A stretch of 64,000 nucleotides of DNA from positions 62,001 through 126,000 of the forward strand of contig NZ_QWLJ01000003.1 of assembly GCF_009917385.1 (NCBI RefSeq), given 5' to 3'. The position numbers and the translations under genes were made by a program. The DNA comes from Roseburia sp. 1XD42-34 (GTDB lineage: Bacteria; Bacillota; Bacilli; Bacillales; Amphibacillaceae). Each line of letters begins with the position of its first letter. Position 1 is the first letter of the stretch. The notes under the pieces were generated by a model. The model had not been told where the DNA came from. It ran no database searches and saw only the letters and a list, made by a program, of their open reading frames with translations. This document shows, piece by piece, positions 17,264 through 28,001 of this stretch.

Positions 17264-19428
17264 GCTCGCTTGATTTCCTCCATAATAAATGCTTCAATGA
17301 TATCTCCTTCTTTTATATCATTAAAGTTCTTAATCGTAATACCACATTCATAATTTTGTGCTACTTCTTTTACATCATCTTTAAAACGTTTTAAGGCGTC
17401 AATTTCGCCTTCAAATAGAACAACACCATTACGAATTAATCGGACACCGGCATCGCGGGTAATTTTTCCGTCGGTTACATAGCTACCAGCAATGGTTCCA
17501 ATTTTTGATACTTTGAAAGTTTCTCGTACTTCAGCTTGCCCGATTACTTTTTCTTCATATTCAGGGTCAAGGAGCCCTTTCATAGCCGCTTCTACTTCCT
17601 CGATTGCTTTATAAATAACACGATGTAAGCGAACATCTACTTTTTCTCTGTCAATCGCTTTTTTCGCATTTGCATCTGGTCGTACATTAAAGCCGATGAC
17701 AATTGCATTCGATGCTGCAGCCAAGATAACATCGGATTCCGTAATCGCACCTACGCCAGAATGAATAATTTTAATATTCACGCCTTCTACCTCGATTTTC
17801 CTTAACGAAGAAGCAAGCGCTTCTGCTGATCCTTGAACATCTGCTTTAATGATAATATTAATTTCTTTCATTTCACCTTGTTTGATTTGTTCAAACAAGT
17901 CATCCAAACTAACCTTCGTCTGTTCACTGCGGCTTTCCAGAATTTTTTTCTGCTGTCTAGCCTCACCAATTTGACGTGCTTTTTTCTCATCTTTAAAGAC
18001 AAGAAATTGATCTCCAGCCTCTGGTACTTCATTTAGTCCAGTAATCTCCACAGGTGTAGATGGTCCTGCTTCGGTGACTCGCTGACCGACATCATTCACC
18101 ATTGCCCGAACACGACCGTGCGTATTTCCAACCACAATAGAATCACCAACATGTAACGTTCCATTTTGAACGAGCAATGTTGCTACAGATCCTCTTCCTT
18201 TATCCAATTGTGCATCAATTACTGTCCCAAATGCATTATTATTCGGATTAGCCTTCAGTTCCTCTACTTCAGAAACAAGGACAATCATTTCTAATAGTTC
18301 ATCAATTCCTTCTCCCTTAATTGCAGAGAGGTTCACAAAAATTGTATCTCCGCCCCAATCTTCAGGAACAAGTTCATATTCCGTTAATTCTTGCATGACG
18401 CGGTTTGGATTAGCAGCTTCCTTATCCATTTTATTAACAGCGACAATAATTGGAACTCCAGCTGCTTTTGCATGGTTGATTGCTTCTACTGTTTGTGGCA
18501 TAACTCCATCATCAGCAGCAACAACTAGAATCGCCACATCCGTTACTTGAGCACCACGAGATCGCATGCTTGTAAATGCAGCGTGCCCTGGAGTATCCAA
18601 GAATGTAATTTTCTTGCCATCATTCTCAACTTGATAAGCACCAATATGTTGCGTAATACCACCAGCTTCTCCTGCAGTAACCTTCGTATGACGGATAGAA
18701 TCTAATAATGTTGTTTTCCCGTGGTCTACATGCCCCATAATGGTTACAACTGCTGGTCGTTCTACCAGGTCTTCCGGTTTATCCTCCGAAATATATTTAT
18801 CTAAGTCCGTATCTTCAAGGATGATTTCTTTTTCAACTTCTACATCAAATTCAGCACAAATTAATTCAATAGAGTCGTCATCTAAATCTTGGTTTTTTGT
18901 TGCCATTACACCAAGGAACATCAGCTTTTTAATGATTTCTGACGCATCTTTATTTAATTTATCAGCAAGTTCACTAACCGTTAACGTACCATGATATTTG
19001 ATTTCCTTAGGTGTTTCTTTTTTCACCGTTTGTTGATTAGTAGGTGCTTTCGTATTGCTCTTGCCTTTTTTCCCTTTTGCTTGCTTTCCGTGCGCTTTTT
19101 GCTGTTGCTTGTTTGGTTTATGCTGAGTGTTTGTTTTATGCTGATTATTTGATTTGTTTTGTTTCATTTTGTTTTGCTGATTATGGTTCGAATTTGATGG
19201 ATTCACATGTTGCTTTGGTTTTTTAGTCTTTGTTTGATTAGCATCTCCTGCTTCTTTCTTGTCTTGCTTTTGCGCTTTATATTTTTTATCAAGCATCGCA
19301 ATCGTATTTGGAGAGATTGTCGACATGTGATTTGTCACATCGACATCCTTTTCCTTAAGAAATGCAACTACTGCTTTACTTGATAGATTATTTTGTTTTG
19401 CATATTCATATACACGCATTTTACTCAT
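17260..19428 (-). CDS. infB: Translation initiation factor IF-2
   Basis: IF-2 is the GTPase that places initiator tRNA on the 30S subunit. I place the start at ATG 19428 ([14 protein letters not shown]), 5 nt after GGGGGTGA, giving 722 aa. Order: IF2_N domain, a lysine/glutamine/asparagine-rich disordered linker (about residues 55–150), a second IF2_N, the G domain with [16 protein letters not shown] and NKMD, then domains II–IV. Upstream in-frame codons would translate the ribosome site. It overlaps ylxP by 4 nt and follows ylxQ. The linker is compositionally extreme, as in other bacilli. Confidence 0.97.
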   Translation of the reverse strand: MSKMRVYEYAKQNNLSSKAVVAFLKEKDVDVTNHMSTISPNTIAMLDKKYKAQKQDKKEAGDANQTKTKKPKQHVNPSNSNHNQQNKMKQNKSNNQHKTNTQHKPNKQQQKAHGKQAKGKKGKSNTKAPTNQQTVKKETPKEIKYHGTLTVSELADKLNKDASEIIKKLMFLGVMATKNQDLDDDSIELICAEFDVEVEKEIILEDTDLDKYISEDKPEDLVERPAVVTIMGHVDHGKTTLLDSIRHTKVTAGEAGGITQHIGAYQVENDGKKITFLDTPGHAAFTSMRSRGAQVTDVAILVVAADDGVMPQTVEAINHAKAAGVPIIVAVNKMDKEAANPNRVMQELTEYELVPEDWGGDTIFVNLSAIKGEGIDELLEMIVLVSEVEELKANPNNNAFGTVIDAQLDKGRGSVATLLVQNGTLHVGDSIVVGNTHGRVRAMVNDVGQRVTEAGPSTPVEITGLNEVPEAGDQFLVFKDEKKARQIGEARQQKKILESRSEQTKVSLDDLFEQIKQGEMKEINIIIKADVQGSAEALASSLRKIEVEGVNIKIIHSGVGAITESDVILAAASNAIVIGFNVRPDANAKKAIDREKVDVRLHRVIYKAIEEVEAAMKGLLDPEYEEKVIGQAEVRETFKVSKIGTIAGSYVTDGKITRDAGVRLIRNGVVLFEGEIDALKRFKDDVKEVAQNYECGITIKNFNDIKEGDIIEAFIMEEIKRA

Positions 19429-19444
19429 ACGTTCACCCCCGAAT

Positions 19445-19747
19445 TTATTCCCCGAGTAGCGTCTTAATCTTAGCAGCAAATCCTGCGTCTAAAATAGCTA
19501 CTGCTACTCTTTGGGTCTTCCCAATTGCATTTGATAACGTTTCTCGGTCATCTACGATAGCATATGGGATTTTATAGGTTTTACATTTATCGGTTAGTTT
19601 CTTTTTCGTTTGTGGACCAATATCCCTTGCCAGCAAGATTAATACAGCACGTCTTGCTCTGATATCTTTAAGTATGGCATCTTCACCAAGCGAACATTTT
19701 CCAGCTCGAAAAGCAAGGCCAACAAGGTTAAGATAACTATTTTTCAT
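19445..19747 (-). CDS. ylxQ: YlxQ, L7Ae-family RNA-binding protein
   Basis: A 100-residue L7Ae/L30e-like protein ([23 protein letters not shown]), a family whose B. subtilis members bind kink-turn RNAs. It overlaps the end of ylxR by 11 nt, and infB follows by about 16 nt. An upstream TTG would add five residues and lacks a ribosome site. Confidence 0.9.
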   Translation of the reverse strand: MKNSYLNLVGLAFRAGKCSLGEDAILKDIRARRAVLILLARDIGPQTKKKLTDKCKTYKIPYAIVDDRETLSNAIGKTQRVAVAILDAGFAAKIKTLLGE

Positions 19748-20018
19748 TTGTTGTACCTGCAACTAACTCTCTTAATTCATTAAAAACTGCTGCGTCAACG
19801 GTCGCATTTAAATGCTTGTTTAACGCGTTAGTTTTTTCCGCTTGATCAATAACAGTAATATCCTTACAAAGATAAGCTCCCCTACCATTCTTCTTGCCGG
19901 TTGGGTCTACAAAAACTTCTCCCTCTTTATTACGGACTACACGAATTAATTCCTGCTTTGGCATCATTTCGTTTGTTACAACGCATCTGCGAGTAGGCAC
20001 TTTACGTTTTTTTACCAT
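19737..20018 (-). CDS. ylxR: YlxR-family RNA/DNA-binding protein (RnpM-like)
   Basis: A 93-residue YlxR (DUF448) protein with the hallmark RRCVVTNEMMPKQELIRVV near the N terminus and GRGAYLCKD. The B. subtilis homologue has been described as an RNase P modulator (RnpM) and as a nucleoid-associated regulator. It lies 14 nt after nusA and before ylxQ in the standard order. Confidence 0.92.
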   Translation of the reverse strand: MVKKRKVPTRRCVVTNEMMPKQELIRVVRNKEGEVFVDPTGKKNGRGAYLCKDITVIDQAEKTNALNKHLNATVDAAVFNELRELVAGTTNEK

Positions 20019-20032
20019 GCCTGATCCCCTCC

Positions 20033-21130
20033 TTATTCAAACAAACTTTCTTCATTGTCAGAATAGGCCTCATCATCTTCGTCCAATAACCCTTCTTCTC
20101 TTGCTTCTGTTTCACTTTTTATATCAATTTTCCAACCAGTTAATTTCGCTGCAAGCCTTGCATTTTGACCTCGTTTACCAATTGCCAATGATAATTGATA
20201 ATCCGGTACAATAACGGTCGTTGCCTTCTCTTCTTCATTTACAAGTACAGATATTACCTTCGAAGGGCTTAAAGCATTCGAAACATAAACAGTAGGATCA
20301 TCAGACCATTGTACAACATCAATTTTTTCACCTTTAAGCTCATTCACAATCGCTTGTACTCTTTGGCCCTTCTGACCGACGCAAGACCCTACAGGATCAA
20401 TGTCAGGGTCAGGTGCATATACGGAAACTTTAGAGCGATCGCCGGCTTCTCTAGCTACAGATTTAATCTCAACGATCCCATCATATATCTCCGGTACTTC
20501 CATTTCAAATAACCGTTTCAGTAACCCGGGATGGGATCTAGAAATATATATTTGCGGTCCCTTACTTGTATTTTCCACTTTCGTAACATACACTTTAATC
20601 CGATCATGCACATTGTATTCTTCTGTAGGCATTTGTTCGGCTTCAGCGAGTTTTGCTTCTATTTTACCAAGATGTACATAGACGTACCGTGCATCCTTTC
20701 GTTGAATAATCCCTGTCATTACGTCATCCTCTCGATCGGAGTATTCCGAAAAGATAACGCCGCGTTCTGCTTCTCTAACCCTTTGTGTCACCACTTGTTT
20801 TGCAGCTTGAGCAGCGATACGGCCAAAATCTTTTGGTGTTACTTCCACTTCAACCACATCATCAATTTCATAATTAGGATTGATTTCTTTTGCTTCTTGT
20901 ATCGAAATTTCTTGTTGATGATCTTCTACTTCTTCTACAACATTTTTTCGAGAAAAGACAGCCATCTTTCCCGTTTCCTCATTAAGTTCAACACGAACAT
21001 TTGTGGCTGATTTGAAATTCTTTTTGTATGCTGAAATTAAAGCAGCTTCCAGAGCTTCCAATAAAATTTCCTTATCAATACCTTTTTCCCTCGCTAAATA
21101 ATCAATTGCATCGAACAATTGCGTGCTCAC
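20033..21130 (-). CDS. nusA: Transcription elongation/termination factor NusA
   Basis: NusA binds RNA polymerase and modulates pausing and intrinsic termination. The 365-aa protein has the N-terminal polymerase-binding domain (DYLAREKGIDKEILLEALE), S1 (GIIQRKDARYVYVHLG, about 135–200) and two KH domains (DPVGSCVGQKGQRVQAI and SLAIGKRGQNARLAAKLTG). It ends in an acidic tail. Length matches Gram-positive NusA, which lacks the extra C-terminal repeats of E. coli. It follows rimP by about 15 nt. Confidence 0.96.
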   Translation of the reverse strand: MSTQLFDAIDYLAREKGIDKEILLEALEAALISAYKKNFKSATNVRVELNEETGKMAVFSRKNVVEEVEDHQQEISIQEAKEINPNYEIDDVVEVEVTPKDFGRIAAQAAKQVVTQRVREAERGVIFSEYSDREDDVMTGIIQRKDARYVYVHLGKIEAKLAEAEQMPTEEYNVHDRIKVYVTKVENTSKGPQIYISRSHPGLLKRLFEMEVPEIYDGIVEIKSVAREAGDRSKVSVYAPDPDIDPVGSCVGQKGQRVQAIVNELKGEKIDVVQWSDDPTVYVSNALSPSKVISVLVNEEEKATTVIVPDYQLSLAIGKRGQNARLAAKLTGWKIDIKSETEAREEGLLDEDDEAYSDNEESLFE

Positions 21131-21145
21131 TTTTTTTCTCCCCCT

Positions 21146-21619
21146 TTAAAACGTTACAGCCAATCTCGCTTTGGCTACTTTGTCAAATGGAATCTCTACC
21201 GTTTGATTACGGGTTTTAACTTTATATGATATAGTTAACACCTCATTCGTAAAATCAATTAGCTTTCCTTCATATACTTTTTCACCATGAATTGGCTCAT
21301 ATAGTTTAACGTATACTTGCTTATTGATATTCTCAACAAAATCTTGCTTCTTCTTTAAAGGACGCTCTGCACCTGGTGAAGATACTTCTAAAAAATAGGC
21401 ATCTGAAATGGGGTCTCTCCGGTCCAATTGTTCACTCAATTCTTCTGATACCTCTCCACATTCGGTAATATCAACGCCGCCTTCTTTATCGATATACACA
21501 CGTAGGAACCAATTTTTCCCTTCTTTCACATATTCCACATCAACTAATTCAAGGTTTTTTTGTTCCAGGATAGGGAGAACTAATTCTTCCGTTGTTTGTA
21601 TTACTTTTGAACTCAACAC
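21146..21619 (-). CDS. rimP: Ribosome maturation factor RimP
   Basis: RimP helps early 30S assembly. The 157-aa protein shows [22 protein letters not shown] and [18 protein letters not shown], the two conserved family blocks. It is the first gene of the nusA–infB operon and is preceded by an unusually long leader (about 690 nt from the predicted promoter) with attenuator-like hairpins and a repeat insertion. Confidence 0.95.
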   Translation of the reverse strand: MLSSKVIQTTEELVLPILEQKNLELVDVEYVKEGKNWFLRVYIDKEGGVDITECGEVSEELSEQLDRRDPISDAYFLEVSSPGAERPLKKKQDFVENINKQVYVKLYEPIHGEKVYEGKLIDFTNEVLTISYKVKTRNQTVEIPFDKVAKARLAVTF

Positions 21620-22201
21620 GTATCCTCCTTTTACTTATACTTTTTTTACTCCATGGAAGGTTTGTTTAAGACGCCCGGTTCATATGCTGCATAGCCACTA
21701 ATTAAAACAAGATGACTAATTTACCTATAATGCTCTTCAAAATTGATTCGTTCATCTTTACATTCACAACATTTCTACCTTTGATCAGCAATAACCTGTC
21801 TGCCTTCCTTTTAAACACGCATTATTAGTATAAACCAATTTCTGTAATTTCATTTACCAGTAGCTAAACCACTCGAAAACTCCACAGTTAAAAAAGTTAG
21901 CCACGGCCTTTACGACCGATACTTATCGTAAAGGAGCAGTGAAAATCTTTAGCCCACTGAGAAACATAGTATTCATAAAGTGAATCTTCCATCAGTTGGG
22001 GTTTTCATTCATCCTCCACTGATTTTATTACCTTAATAGTATGACCTAAAGGCCGCTTACAAAATAGGGGGCATTTAAGCGCTGCTATCTTCCACAGATA
22101 CTTTCTCCTGAATATACGGATAAAATATTACCGCAACTGCAATCCAGCTTTTTAGAAGAGACTTTGTTCTTTTGCCGCATACAAAACGAGCCAACTTCAA
22201 T
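21620..22201. other. Long rimP leader/intergenic region
   Basis: No credible gene is seen. The stretch is the 5' untranslated region of rimP if the promoter at 22317–22345 is used. It holds a family-2 repeat (21973–22055). A 68-codon minus-strand frame at 22075–22281 begins inside the upstream hairpin and looks fortuitous. Confidence 0.5.
21973..22055 (+). repeat. Dispersed repeat family 2, copy in the rimP leader
   Basis: ATAAAGTGAATCTTCCATCAG … GGTTTTCATTCATCCTCCACTGAT … ACCTTAATAGTATGACCTAAAGG. It includes the inverted pair ATCAGTTGGGG/CTCCACTGAT, which could fold as a hairpin. It matches the 7757 and 14372 copies. Confidence 0.7.
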
Positions 22202-22232
22202 ACAAAACCCCTGCCTAAAGGTGTGGCAAGGG
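22202..22232 (-). terminator. Leader terminator hairpin upstream of rimP
   Basis: Minus strand CCCTTGCC, loop ACACCTTTA, GGCAGGGG, then TTTTGTATTG: an 8-bp stem with one G·U and a T-tract. Outer bases CTTCAA…TTGAAG can extend it. It lies about 85–110 nt downstream of the predicted rimP promoter and before the gene, so it would be a premature terminator. Confidence 0.65.
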
Positions 22233-22260
22233 AGTTGTGGGAACAAGTTGAAGTATGAAG

Positions 22261-22286
22261 AAAGAGTGGGTAAATACCCACTCTTT
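22261..22286 (-). promoter_or_regulatory. First hairpin of the rimP leader (possible anti-terminator element)
   Basis: Minus strand AAAGAGTGGGT-attt-ACCCACTCTTT, starting about 25 nt after the predicted transcription start. Its 5' arm (AGTGGG) can alternatively pair with TTCCCACAACTCCC just downstream, which overlaps the base of the leader terminator. A RimP leader motif is known in Bacillota; whether this belongs to it needs a covariance-model search. Confidence 0.5.
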
Positions 22287-22316
22287 TAAACGTTCGTATC
22301 GTTACTTACCAAAAAT

Positions 22317-22345
22317 AGTATATCATATGGTAATGGACCTTGCAA
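22317..22345 (-). promoter_or_regulatory. Predicted sigma-A promoter of the rimP–nusA–infB operon
   Basis: Minus strand TTGCAA, 17-nt spacer, TATACT, overlapping the end of polC. The spacing is optimal and both hexamers are close to consensus. Confidence 0.7.
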
Positions 22346-22346
22346 G

Positions 22347-25300
22347 CTAGAATAAGGAAAGCTGATTTTGTTCAGCCATCCCTGCCAAACATCCGTGATT
22401 ATCTAAGTATTCTAAGACAGTTTTGGAAATTTTGCTTCTCTCCCGCAGGTCTTCTTTAGATAGGAATTCTCCTTCTTCTCTAGCTTTCACAATGTTGAGT
22501 GCGGCATTTGTTCCTAAGCCATCGACCGCATTAAACGGTGGAATTAAAGCATCGCCTTCAACAATAAATTCTGTCGCACTAGAACGATAGAGATCTACCT
22601 TCTTAAAAGAAAAACCTCGTTCACACATTTCTAAAGACAGTTCTAAAACGGTCAGTAAATTTTTTTCTTTCGGAGAGGCATCGTTTCCTTTAGCGGTAAT
22701 CATATCAATCCGTTTACGAATAGCATTGGATCCTTTAATCATCGTGTCGAGCTCAAAGTCATCTGCTCGAACAGTAAAATAAGCAGCATAAAAGAAAATC
22801 GGATGATGCACTTTGAAATAAGCAATTCGAACAGCCATCAATACATAAGCAGCGGCATGCGCTTTTGGGAACATATACTTAATCTTTTTACAAGACTCGA
22901 TATACCAATTTGGAACATCATGCTTTTTCATTTCTGTAATCCACTCGTCCTTTAGCCCTTTCCCTTTACGGACAAACTCCATAATTTGGAAGGCTAAAGA
23001 GGTATCGAGACCCTTATGCATGAGATAAACCATAATATCGTCGCGACAGCCGATGACGTCTGGGAGCTTACATATACCATCATTAATTAGCTCTTGCGCA
23101 TTACCTAGCCACACATCGGTACCATGTGACAAACCAGAAATGATGACAAGCTCTGCGAATGTATTCGGTTTTGTGTCTTCAAGCATTTGCCGAACAAACT
23201 TCGTTCCAAATTCTGGTACACCAAGCGTTCCCGTTTTACAATTGATTTGTTCTGCCTTCACCCCTAAGGCTTCAGGTCCCGAAAAGATCGTCATCACATC
23301 CGGATCGTCAGTAGGAATTGTTTTCGGATCAATTCCACTTAAATCTTGCAACATACGAATAACAGTTGGATCATCGTGTCCAAGTATATCCAATTTCAAT
23401 AAATTATCATGAATAGAATGGAAATCAAAATGCGTCGTTCTCCATTCACTGTTTCTGTCATCTGCCGGATATTGAATAGGCGTAAAATCAAATATTTCTT
23501 TATCGTCAGGAACAACAATTATTCCTCCAGGATGCTGACCTGTCGTTCGTTTCACTCCTGTACATCCTTTTACGAGTCGATCCACTTCTGCGTTTTTATA
23601 GACAAGCTGTTTATCTGATGCATACCCTTTGACGTAACCATATGCTGTTTTTTCTGCAATCGTTCCAATTGTTCCAGCACGGTAAACATTGTCAATCCCG
23701 AACAGTTCCTTCGTATAATTGTGAGCGCGGGGCTGATAAGAGCCAGAAAAGTTCAAATCAATATCAGGAACTTTGTCACCTTTAAAGCCTAAAAATGTTT
23801 CGAACGGAATATCTTGTCCATCTTTCGTTAATGGAGTTCCGCATGTTGGACAATTCTTATCCGGCAGGTCAAATCCACTTCCTACCGAACCATCCGTAAT
23901 AAATTCATTGTAATGACAGGACGGACAAACATAATGTGGTGGCAATGGATTTACTTCAGTTATTTCTGTCATTGTCGCCACAAAAGACGATCCGACTGAT
24001 CCCCTGGAACCTACCAAATAACCATCATTGAGAGATTTTTTCACTAGTTTTTGGGAGATGAGATAAATAACACTAAATCCATGACCAATAATACTTTTCA
24101 GTTCTTTTTCTAATCGTTCCGTAACGATTTCGGGAATCGGCTCGCCGTAAATTTTCTTTGCTCTTGTATAGCAAAGATCACGTATTTCCTGATCTGCACC
24201 TTCAATTGTCGGCGTAAACAGCCCGTCCTTTACTGGTGCTATTTCTTCAATTTCATCAGCAACAGCTTGGGTATTTGTAATAACAATTTCAGTTGCCTTT
24301 TTTTCCCCTAAAAAGTAAAAGGCCTCTAGCATTTCATTGGTCGTACGAAATGGTGTTTGGGGCAATGTCACTCGGTTTAACGGATTTCCAGCTTGGGAAG
24401 CGATAAGAATTTGTCTATAAATCTGATCCTGTTCATCTAGATAATGAACATTTCCCGTAGCAACTACTTTTTTATCCATACGCTCACCTAACTGGACAAG
24501 CTTTTTAATAATATCTAATAGCTGCGCCTCATTCTGCACTAAATCTTTTTCTATTAAATGAGCATAATTGGCAGGCGGCTGCACTTCAATATAATCATAG
24601 AATCGGGCAACAGATTCTGCTTCTTCTGCTGATTTTTGCATCATTGTCTCAAACACTTCGCCCTGATCACAGGCGGATCCGACGAGAATGCCTTTACGAT
24701 ATTTCTGTAATACGGATCGAGGCAAGCGAGGGACCCGGTAAAAATAATCGATATGGGCATGAGAAACGAGCTTATACAGATTTTTTAACCCTTCTTCTGT
24801 TTGTGCGATTAATGTACAGTGAAAAGGTCGTGAACGTTGATACGCATTACCTTCGCCCATGTGATTGTTCAGTTGGTTATGATTGGTAATCTCTTTTTCG
24901 AGCAACGCTTGAACAAGCTTCCATAATAAATAGCCTGTTGCCTCCGCATCATAAATTGCCCTGTGATGCTGTGTTAATTCAATATCCAGATGCTTACATA
25001 GCGTATTCAAGCGATGATTCTTCAAATGCGGAAATAGGAATCTGGCTAACTCCAACGTATCAATGACCGCATTTGCTGCTTTATCAAAACCTAGTTTTTT
25101 AAAACCTTGATTTAAAAATCCCATATCAAAACTTGCATTATGGGCTACTAAAATATCATCTGCCATCCAATTACGAAAGTCGGTTAAGACCTCTTCTACT
25201 TCTGGTGCGTTTTGTACCATTTCATCGGTGATCCCGGTAAGATCTGTTGTTGTCTGTGATAAAGGATGGTGCGGGTTTGCAAAAGACTCGAATCGATCAA

Positions 25301-26633
25301 CAATTTCACCTTGATGGATTTTAACCGCAGCCAATTCGATAATCGTATCGTAAACGGCCGATAACCCAGTCGTTTCTACGTCAAATACAACATATGTACC
25401 AGTAGCTAAATCTACATCTTTGTCATTATAAGCGATAGGCACTCCATCATCGACTAAATTTGCTTCTACACCGTACAGCACTTTTATATTGTGCTTTTTC
25501 CCTGCATTATAAGCTTCTGGGAATCCTTGAACCCCTGCATGATCCGTAATTGCTATCGCTTTATGTCCCCATTTGGCAGCTTGGGCAATTAATTTTGCTG
25601 GTGAAACGACAGCATCCATTTGACTCATCGTGGTATGTGCATGCAATTCGACCCTTTTCTCTTCATCTGGAGCTTCGTCTTTTCGAGGTTCTACTTTAAT
25701 CTCATGAATATCATTAGCCATCATTGCTAGTTCATTTGTATACATATCTGTTTGAATGCTGCCTCGAGCTTTGATCCACATGCCCTCTTTCACAACGTTA
25801 AATTTCTCTGCGTCCTCTTCCCCTTTGGAGAACATTTTAATTTGCAGCGAGTCGGTGTAATCTGTTGCCTTTATAATAAGCAAGCTGCGGCCCGAGCGTA
25901 GTTTGCGAATATCAACAGCGAAAATATAACCTTGAACCGTTACTCTGCGTTCTTCTTCTAATATTTCTTCCATCTGAACAGGTTCATCTTGAATTTTATA
26001 GCCAAGCATCAATGGTTTATTTTCTGGTTGCAGCTTTGCTTGATCTCGTTTAGTTATTTCTTGTACCGTACGCTGCACCAATTGCTGATCTTCAGCAGCT
26101 TTCTGTTCTTTAAATTGCTGGATAGCTTCTAATTCTGTTTTGACTTCAATATGCAAGTGAAAGTTAGGCAAGCCTGATTTGGAGCAAAAAGCTTTGAATG
26201 GCTCTTCCAGTCGCTTTTTAACAGCTTTCCCTTCTGCCACATTTCTTGTAGTTAACATAATATTATTACCGTTAACTCTAGGCGTTTGCGATTGGATCAT
26301 ATCTTTGTACGCTGGTGATAACTGGGTAAAAGATTGAATAAAATGGTGCCAATAATTTAGCGTTGTCTGCTCATCACATGACCTATTTGCTGTTTCAATC
26401 GTCAATTCCACATTGGCAATTTGTTCAAAGCTTGTTTGTAGCTGATGTTTAAATAGCTGATAAACTTCACATGGTAATACTTGGCTGGTACAAATATGAA
26501 AATGCCATGTCTTTGTTTGCTTAAATATTTCCAACTTATTTAAGTAACTATCCGCAAAATAGACTAAATGGTCATCTGAAATTTGCACTTGCTTTAACAG
26601 TACATCCATTTTTTCCTTTTTTGAAATATCCAT
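22347..26633 (-). CDS. polC: DNA polymerase III PolC (Gram-positive replicative polymerase)
   Basis: PolC is the leading-strand replicase of low-G+C Gram-positives. The 1428-aa protein has an N-terminal domain and an OB domain (about 225–320). A PHP domain with [13 protein letters not shown] is split by the DEDD proofreading exonuclease (FDVETTGL, about 415–585). Then come the polymerase palm with PDIDLNFSG, a zinc-binding [17 protein letters not shown] module near 905–935, and fingers through the C terminus. Length and order match B. subtilis PolC (about 1437 aa). ATG 26633 follows GGAGGATACAA. In B. subtilis proS precedes it; here rseP does, with a 94-bp gap holding a hairpin. Confidence 0.97.
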   Translation of the reverse strand: MDISKKEKMDVLLKQVQISDDHLVYFADSYLNKLEIFKQTKTWHFHICTSQVLPCEVYQLFKHQLQTSFEQIANVELTIETANRSCDEQTTLNYWHHFIQSFTQLSPAYKDMIQSQTPRVNGNNIMLTTRNVAEGKAVKKRLEEPFKAFCSKSGLPNFHLHIEVKTELEAIQQFKEQKAAEDQQLVQRTVQEITKRDQAKLQPENKPLMLGYKIQDEPVQMEEILEEERRVTVQGYIFAVDIRKLRSGRSLLIIKATDYTDSLQIKMFSKGEEDAEKFNVVKEGMWIKARGSIQTDMYTNELAMMANDIHEIKVEPRKDEAPDEEKRVELHAHTTMSQMDAVVSPAKLIAQAAKWGHKAIAITDHAGVQGFPEAYNAGKKHNIKVLYGVEANLVDDGVPIAYNDKDVDLATGTYVVFDVETTGLSAVYDTIIELAAVKIHQGEIVDRFESFANPHHPLSQTTTDLTGITDEMVQNAPEVEEVLTDFRNWMADDILVAHNASFDMGFLNQGFKKLGFDKAANAVIDTLELARFLFPHLKNHRLNTLCKHLDIELTQHHRAIYDAEATGYLLWKLVQALLEKEITNHNQLNNHMGEGNAYQRSRPFHCTLIAQTEEGLKNLYKLVSHAHIDYFYRVPRLPRSVLQKYRKGILVGSACDQGEVFETMMQKSAEEAESVARFYDYIEVQPPANYAHLIEKDLVQNEAQLLDIIKKLVQLGERMDKKVVATGNVHYLDEQDQIYRQILIASQAGNPLNRVTLPQTPFRTTNEMLEAFYFLGEKKATEIVITNTQAVADEIEEIAPVKDGLFTPTIEGADQEIRDLCYTRAKKIYGEPIPEIVTERLEKELKSIIGHGFSVIYLISQKLVKKSLNDGYLVGSRGSVGSSFVATMTEITEVNPLPPHYVCPSCHYNEFITDGSVGSGFDLPDKNCPTCGTPLTKDGQDIPFETFLGFKGDKVPDIDLNFSGSYQPRAHNYTKELFGIDNVYRAGTIGTIAEKTAYGYVKGYASDKQLVYKNAEVDRLVKGCTGVKRTTGQHPGGIIVVPDDKEIFDFTPIQYPADDRNSEWRTTHFDFHSIHDNLLKLDILGHDDPTVIRMLQDLSGIDPKTIPTDDPDVMTIFSGPEALGVKAEQINCKTGTLGVPEFGTKFVRQMLEDTKPNTFAELVIISGLSHGTDVWLGNAQELINDGICKLPDVIGCRDDIMVYLMHKGLDTSLAFQIMEFVRKGKGLKDEWITEMKKHDVPNWYIESCKKIKYMFPKAHAAAYVLMAVRIAYFKVHHPIFFYAAYFTVRADDFELDTMIKGSNAIRKRIDMITAKGNDASPKEKNLLTVLELSLEMCERGFSFKKVDLYRSSATEFIVEGDALIPPFNAVDGLGTNAALNIVKAREEGEFLSKEDLRERSKISKTVLEYLDNHGCLAGMAEQNQLSLF

Positions 26634-26670
26634 TTGTATCCTCCTGTACCGTCATTAAATAAAAAGCTGT

Positions 26671-26703
26671 AAAACCCCTGCCGCACACTCTGACAAGGGT
26701 TTT
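26671..26703 (-). terminator. Hairpin between rseP and polC
   Basis: Minus strand AAAACCCTTG, 13-nt loop, CAGGGGTTTT, then ACAGCTTTTTATTT. The 10-bp stem has one G·U. Its CCCTTG…GGCAGGGGTTTT arms are nearly the same as those of the leader terminator downstream of polC (22202–22232). Confidence 0.6.
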
Positions 26704-26726
26704 ATTCTTTGTATTACTGTTCTTTA

Positions 26727-27992
26727 TTAAAGGAATAGACGTTGAATATCGTTCCAAGTAACAATAATCATAAGCAACATCAAAAGTGCAAAGCCGACAA
26801 AATGAAACAGGCCTTCTTTTTCAGGTGCAATTGGCTTTCCACGTATAGCCTCTATTCCCACAAACAATAATCTACCGCCATCTAAAGCTGGTAAAGGAAC
26901 GAGATTGACGATCCCTAAGTTAATACTTAACATTGCCGTCCAGAGCAAGAAGTTCGTAAAACCGGTTTGAACAATTTGATCTGTTGCATCATAGATACCA
27001 ACTGGACCAGATAATGTATCGATCGATAATTGTCCGGAAATTAGCATACCTAAGTTAGTCAAAATAAGTTTCGTTGTTTCGAACGTTTTTGAAAAACCGT
27101 ACGTCACAGTACCAAGAATTGATTTTTCATATGCCGGATAGACTCCTATTTGACCAAAAGACTCTTGTCCTTCAACACCTTCTACTTCTTTTGGTATGAT
27201 CGTTAATGTAACCTCATCTCCATCACGAAGAACTTTTGCATCAAGCTCTTCATTTGGATGTTCTCGTATGATAGTAGTAAACTCTTCCCAAGTCGATATT
27301 GGCTCTCCTTCTAATTGCACCACTTCATCGCCGTTCTGCATACCAGCTTCTGCAGCAGGAGATTCGGCTGCAATCTCACCCATCCTCGCTTCCTCAACTG
27401 GGGTTCCTTGGACTAGTCCTATGATAATAAAAATAACGATCGCTAAGATAAAATTCATCATCGGGCCGGCGAATAATTGCATTGCTCGCTGTCCCACAGT
27501 TTTTGAAGCGAACTGCCTATCATATGGGGCAATTTGTGTTTCTTGTTCATCTATGACAAAAAAAGCTTTCGGGTCTACTTCAAAAATCAGTTTTTCCTCT
27601 TCGTCACCAACTTCATATCCCTTAATTTGTAACGCATGGTCCAAGTCTGCTTCTTCAATTTCAATGATACGAGCATGTGGGTGCTTTGATTTGTGATTAA
27701 CGATAATTTTATTTACTTTTCCTAATTCATTAAATTCGAGTCCGACATGATGTCCAGGTTTTAAATCAATAATTTCTGGGTCATTTCCTGCAACTCGTAC
27801 ATACCCACCGATCGGAAGGAGCCGAATGGTATAAGCGGTTTCGTTCCGAGTGAAGGTAAACACTTTTGGACCAAAACCAATCGCAAATTCGCGAGCCAGC
27901 ATACCAGCTCGTTTGGCAAATATTAGATGTCCCCATTCATGAATGAATACAAGGAGACCAAACATGAAAATAAACGCAATTACTGTATTCAA
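26727..27992 (-). CDS. rasP: Site-2 protease RseP/RasP
   Basis: Intramembrane zinc metalloprotease that cleaves anti-sigma factors such as RsiW and cell-division or signal-peptide remnants. From TTG 27992, behind GGAAGGTG, the product is 421 aa. HEWGH sits in the first membrane helix at residues 18–22, a PDZ domain spans about 200–290 (AAEAGMQNGDEVVQLEG), and the third metal ligand is in NLVPLPALDGGR near 375. A GTG at 28001 in the same frame is inside the ribosome site. It follows cdsA after a gap of about 390 bp where dxr would be expected, and proS is missing downstream. Confidence 0.93.
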   Translation of the reverse strand: MNTVIAFIFMFGLLVFIHEWGHLIFAKRAGMLAREFAIGFGPKVFTFTRNETAYTIRLLPIGGYVRVAGNDPEIIDLKPGHHVGLEFNELGKVNKIIVNHKSKHPHARIIEIEEADLDHALQIKGYEVGDEEEKLIFEVDPKAFFVIDEQETQIAPYDRQFASKTVGQRAMQLFAGPMMNFILAIVIFIIIGLVQGTPVEEARMGEIAAESPAAEAGMQNGDEVVQLEGEPISTWEEFTTIIREHPNEELDAKVLRDGDEVTLTIIPKEVEGVEGQESFGQIGVYPAYEKSILGTVTYGFSKTFETTKLILTNLGMLISGQLSIDTLSGPVGIYDATDQIVQTGFTNFLLWTAMLSINLGIVNLVPLPALDGGRLLFVGIEAIRGKPIAPEKEGLFHFVGFALLMLLMIIVTWNDIQRLFL

Positions 27993-28001
27993 ATAAAGCA
28001 C

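Noticed and set aside
20531..21010. 159-codon plus-strand frame opposite nusA
   Set aside because: It lies wholly antisense to nusA, is rich in Phe/Cys/Ile/His, and has no ribosome site or known motif. It is a shadow of the real gene.
22075..22281. 68-codon minus-strand frame in the rimP leader
   Set aside because: It begins inside hairpin 1 and reads through the leader terminator. The hydrophobic C-terminal part is not convincing as a protein. A leader peptide cannot be fully excluded, but its length and lack of a ribosome site argue against it.
27196..27696. 166-codon plus-strand frame opposite rasP
   Set aside because: Antisense to a conserved site-2 protease; Ser/Cys/Ile-rich composition typical of shadow frames.
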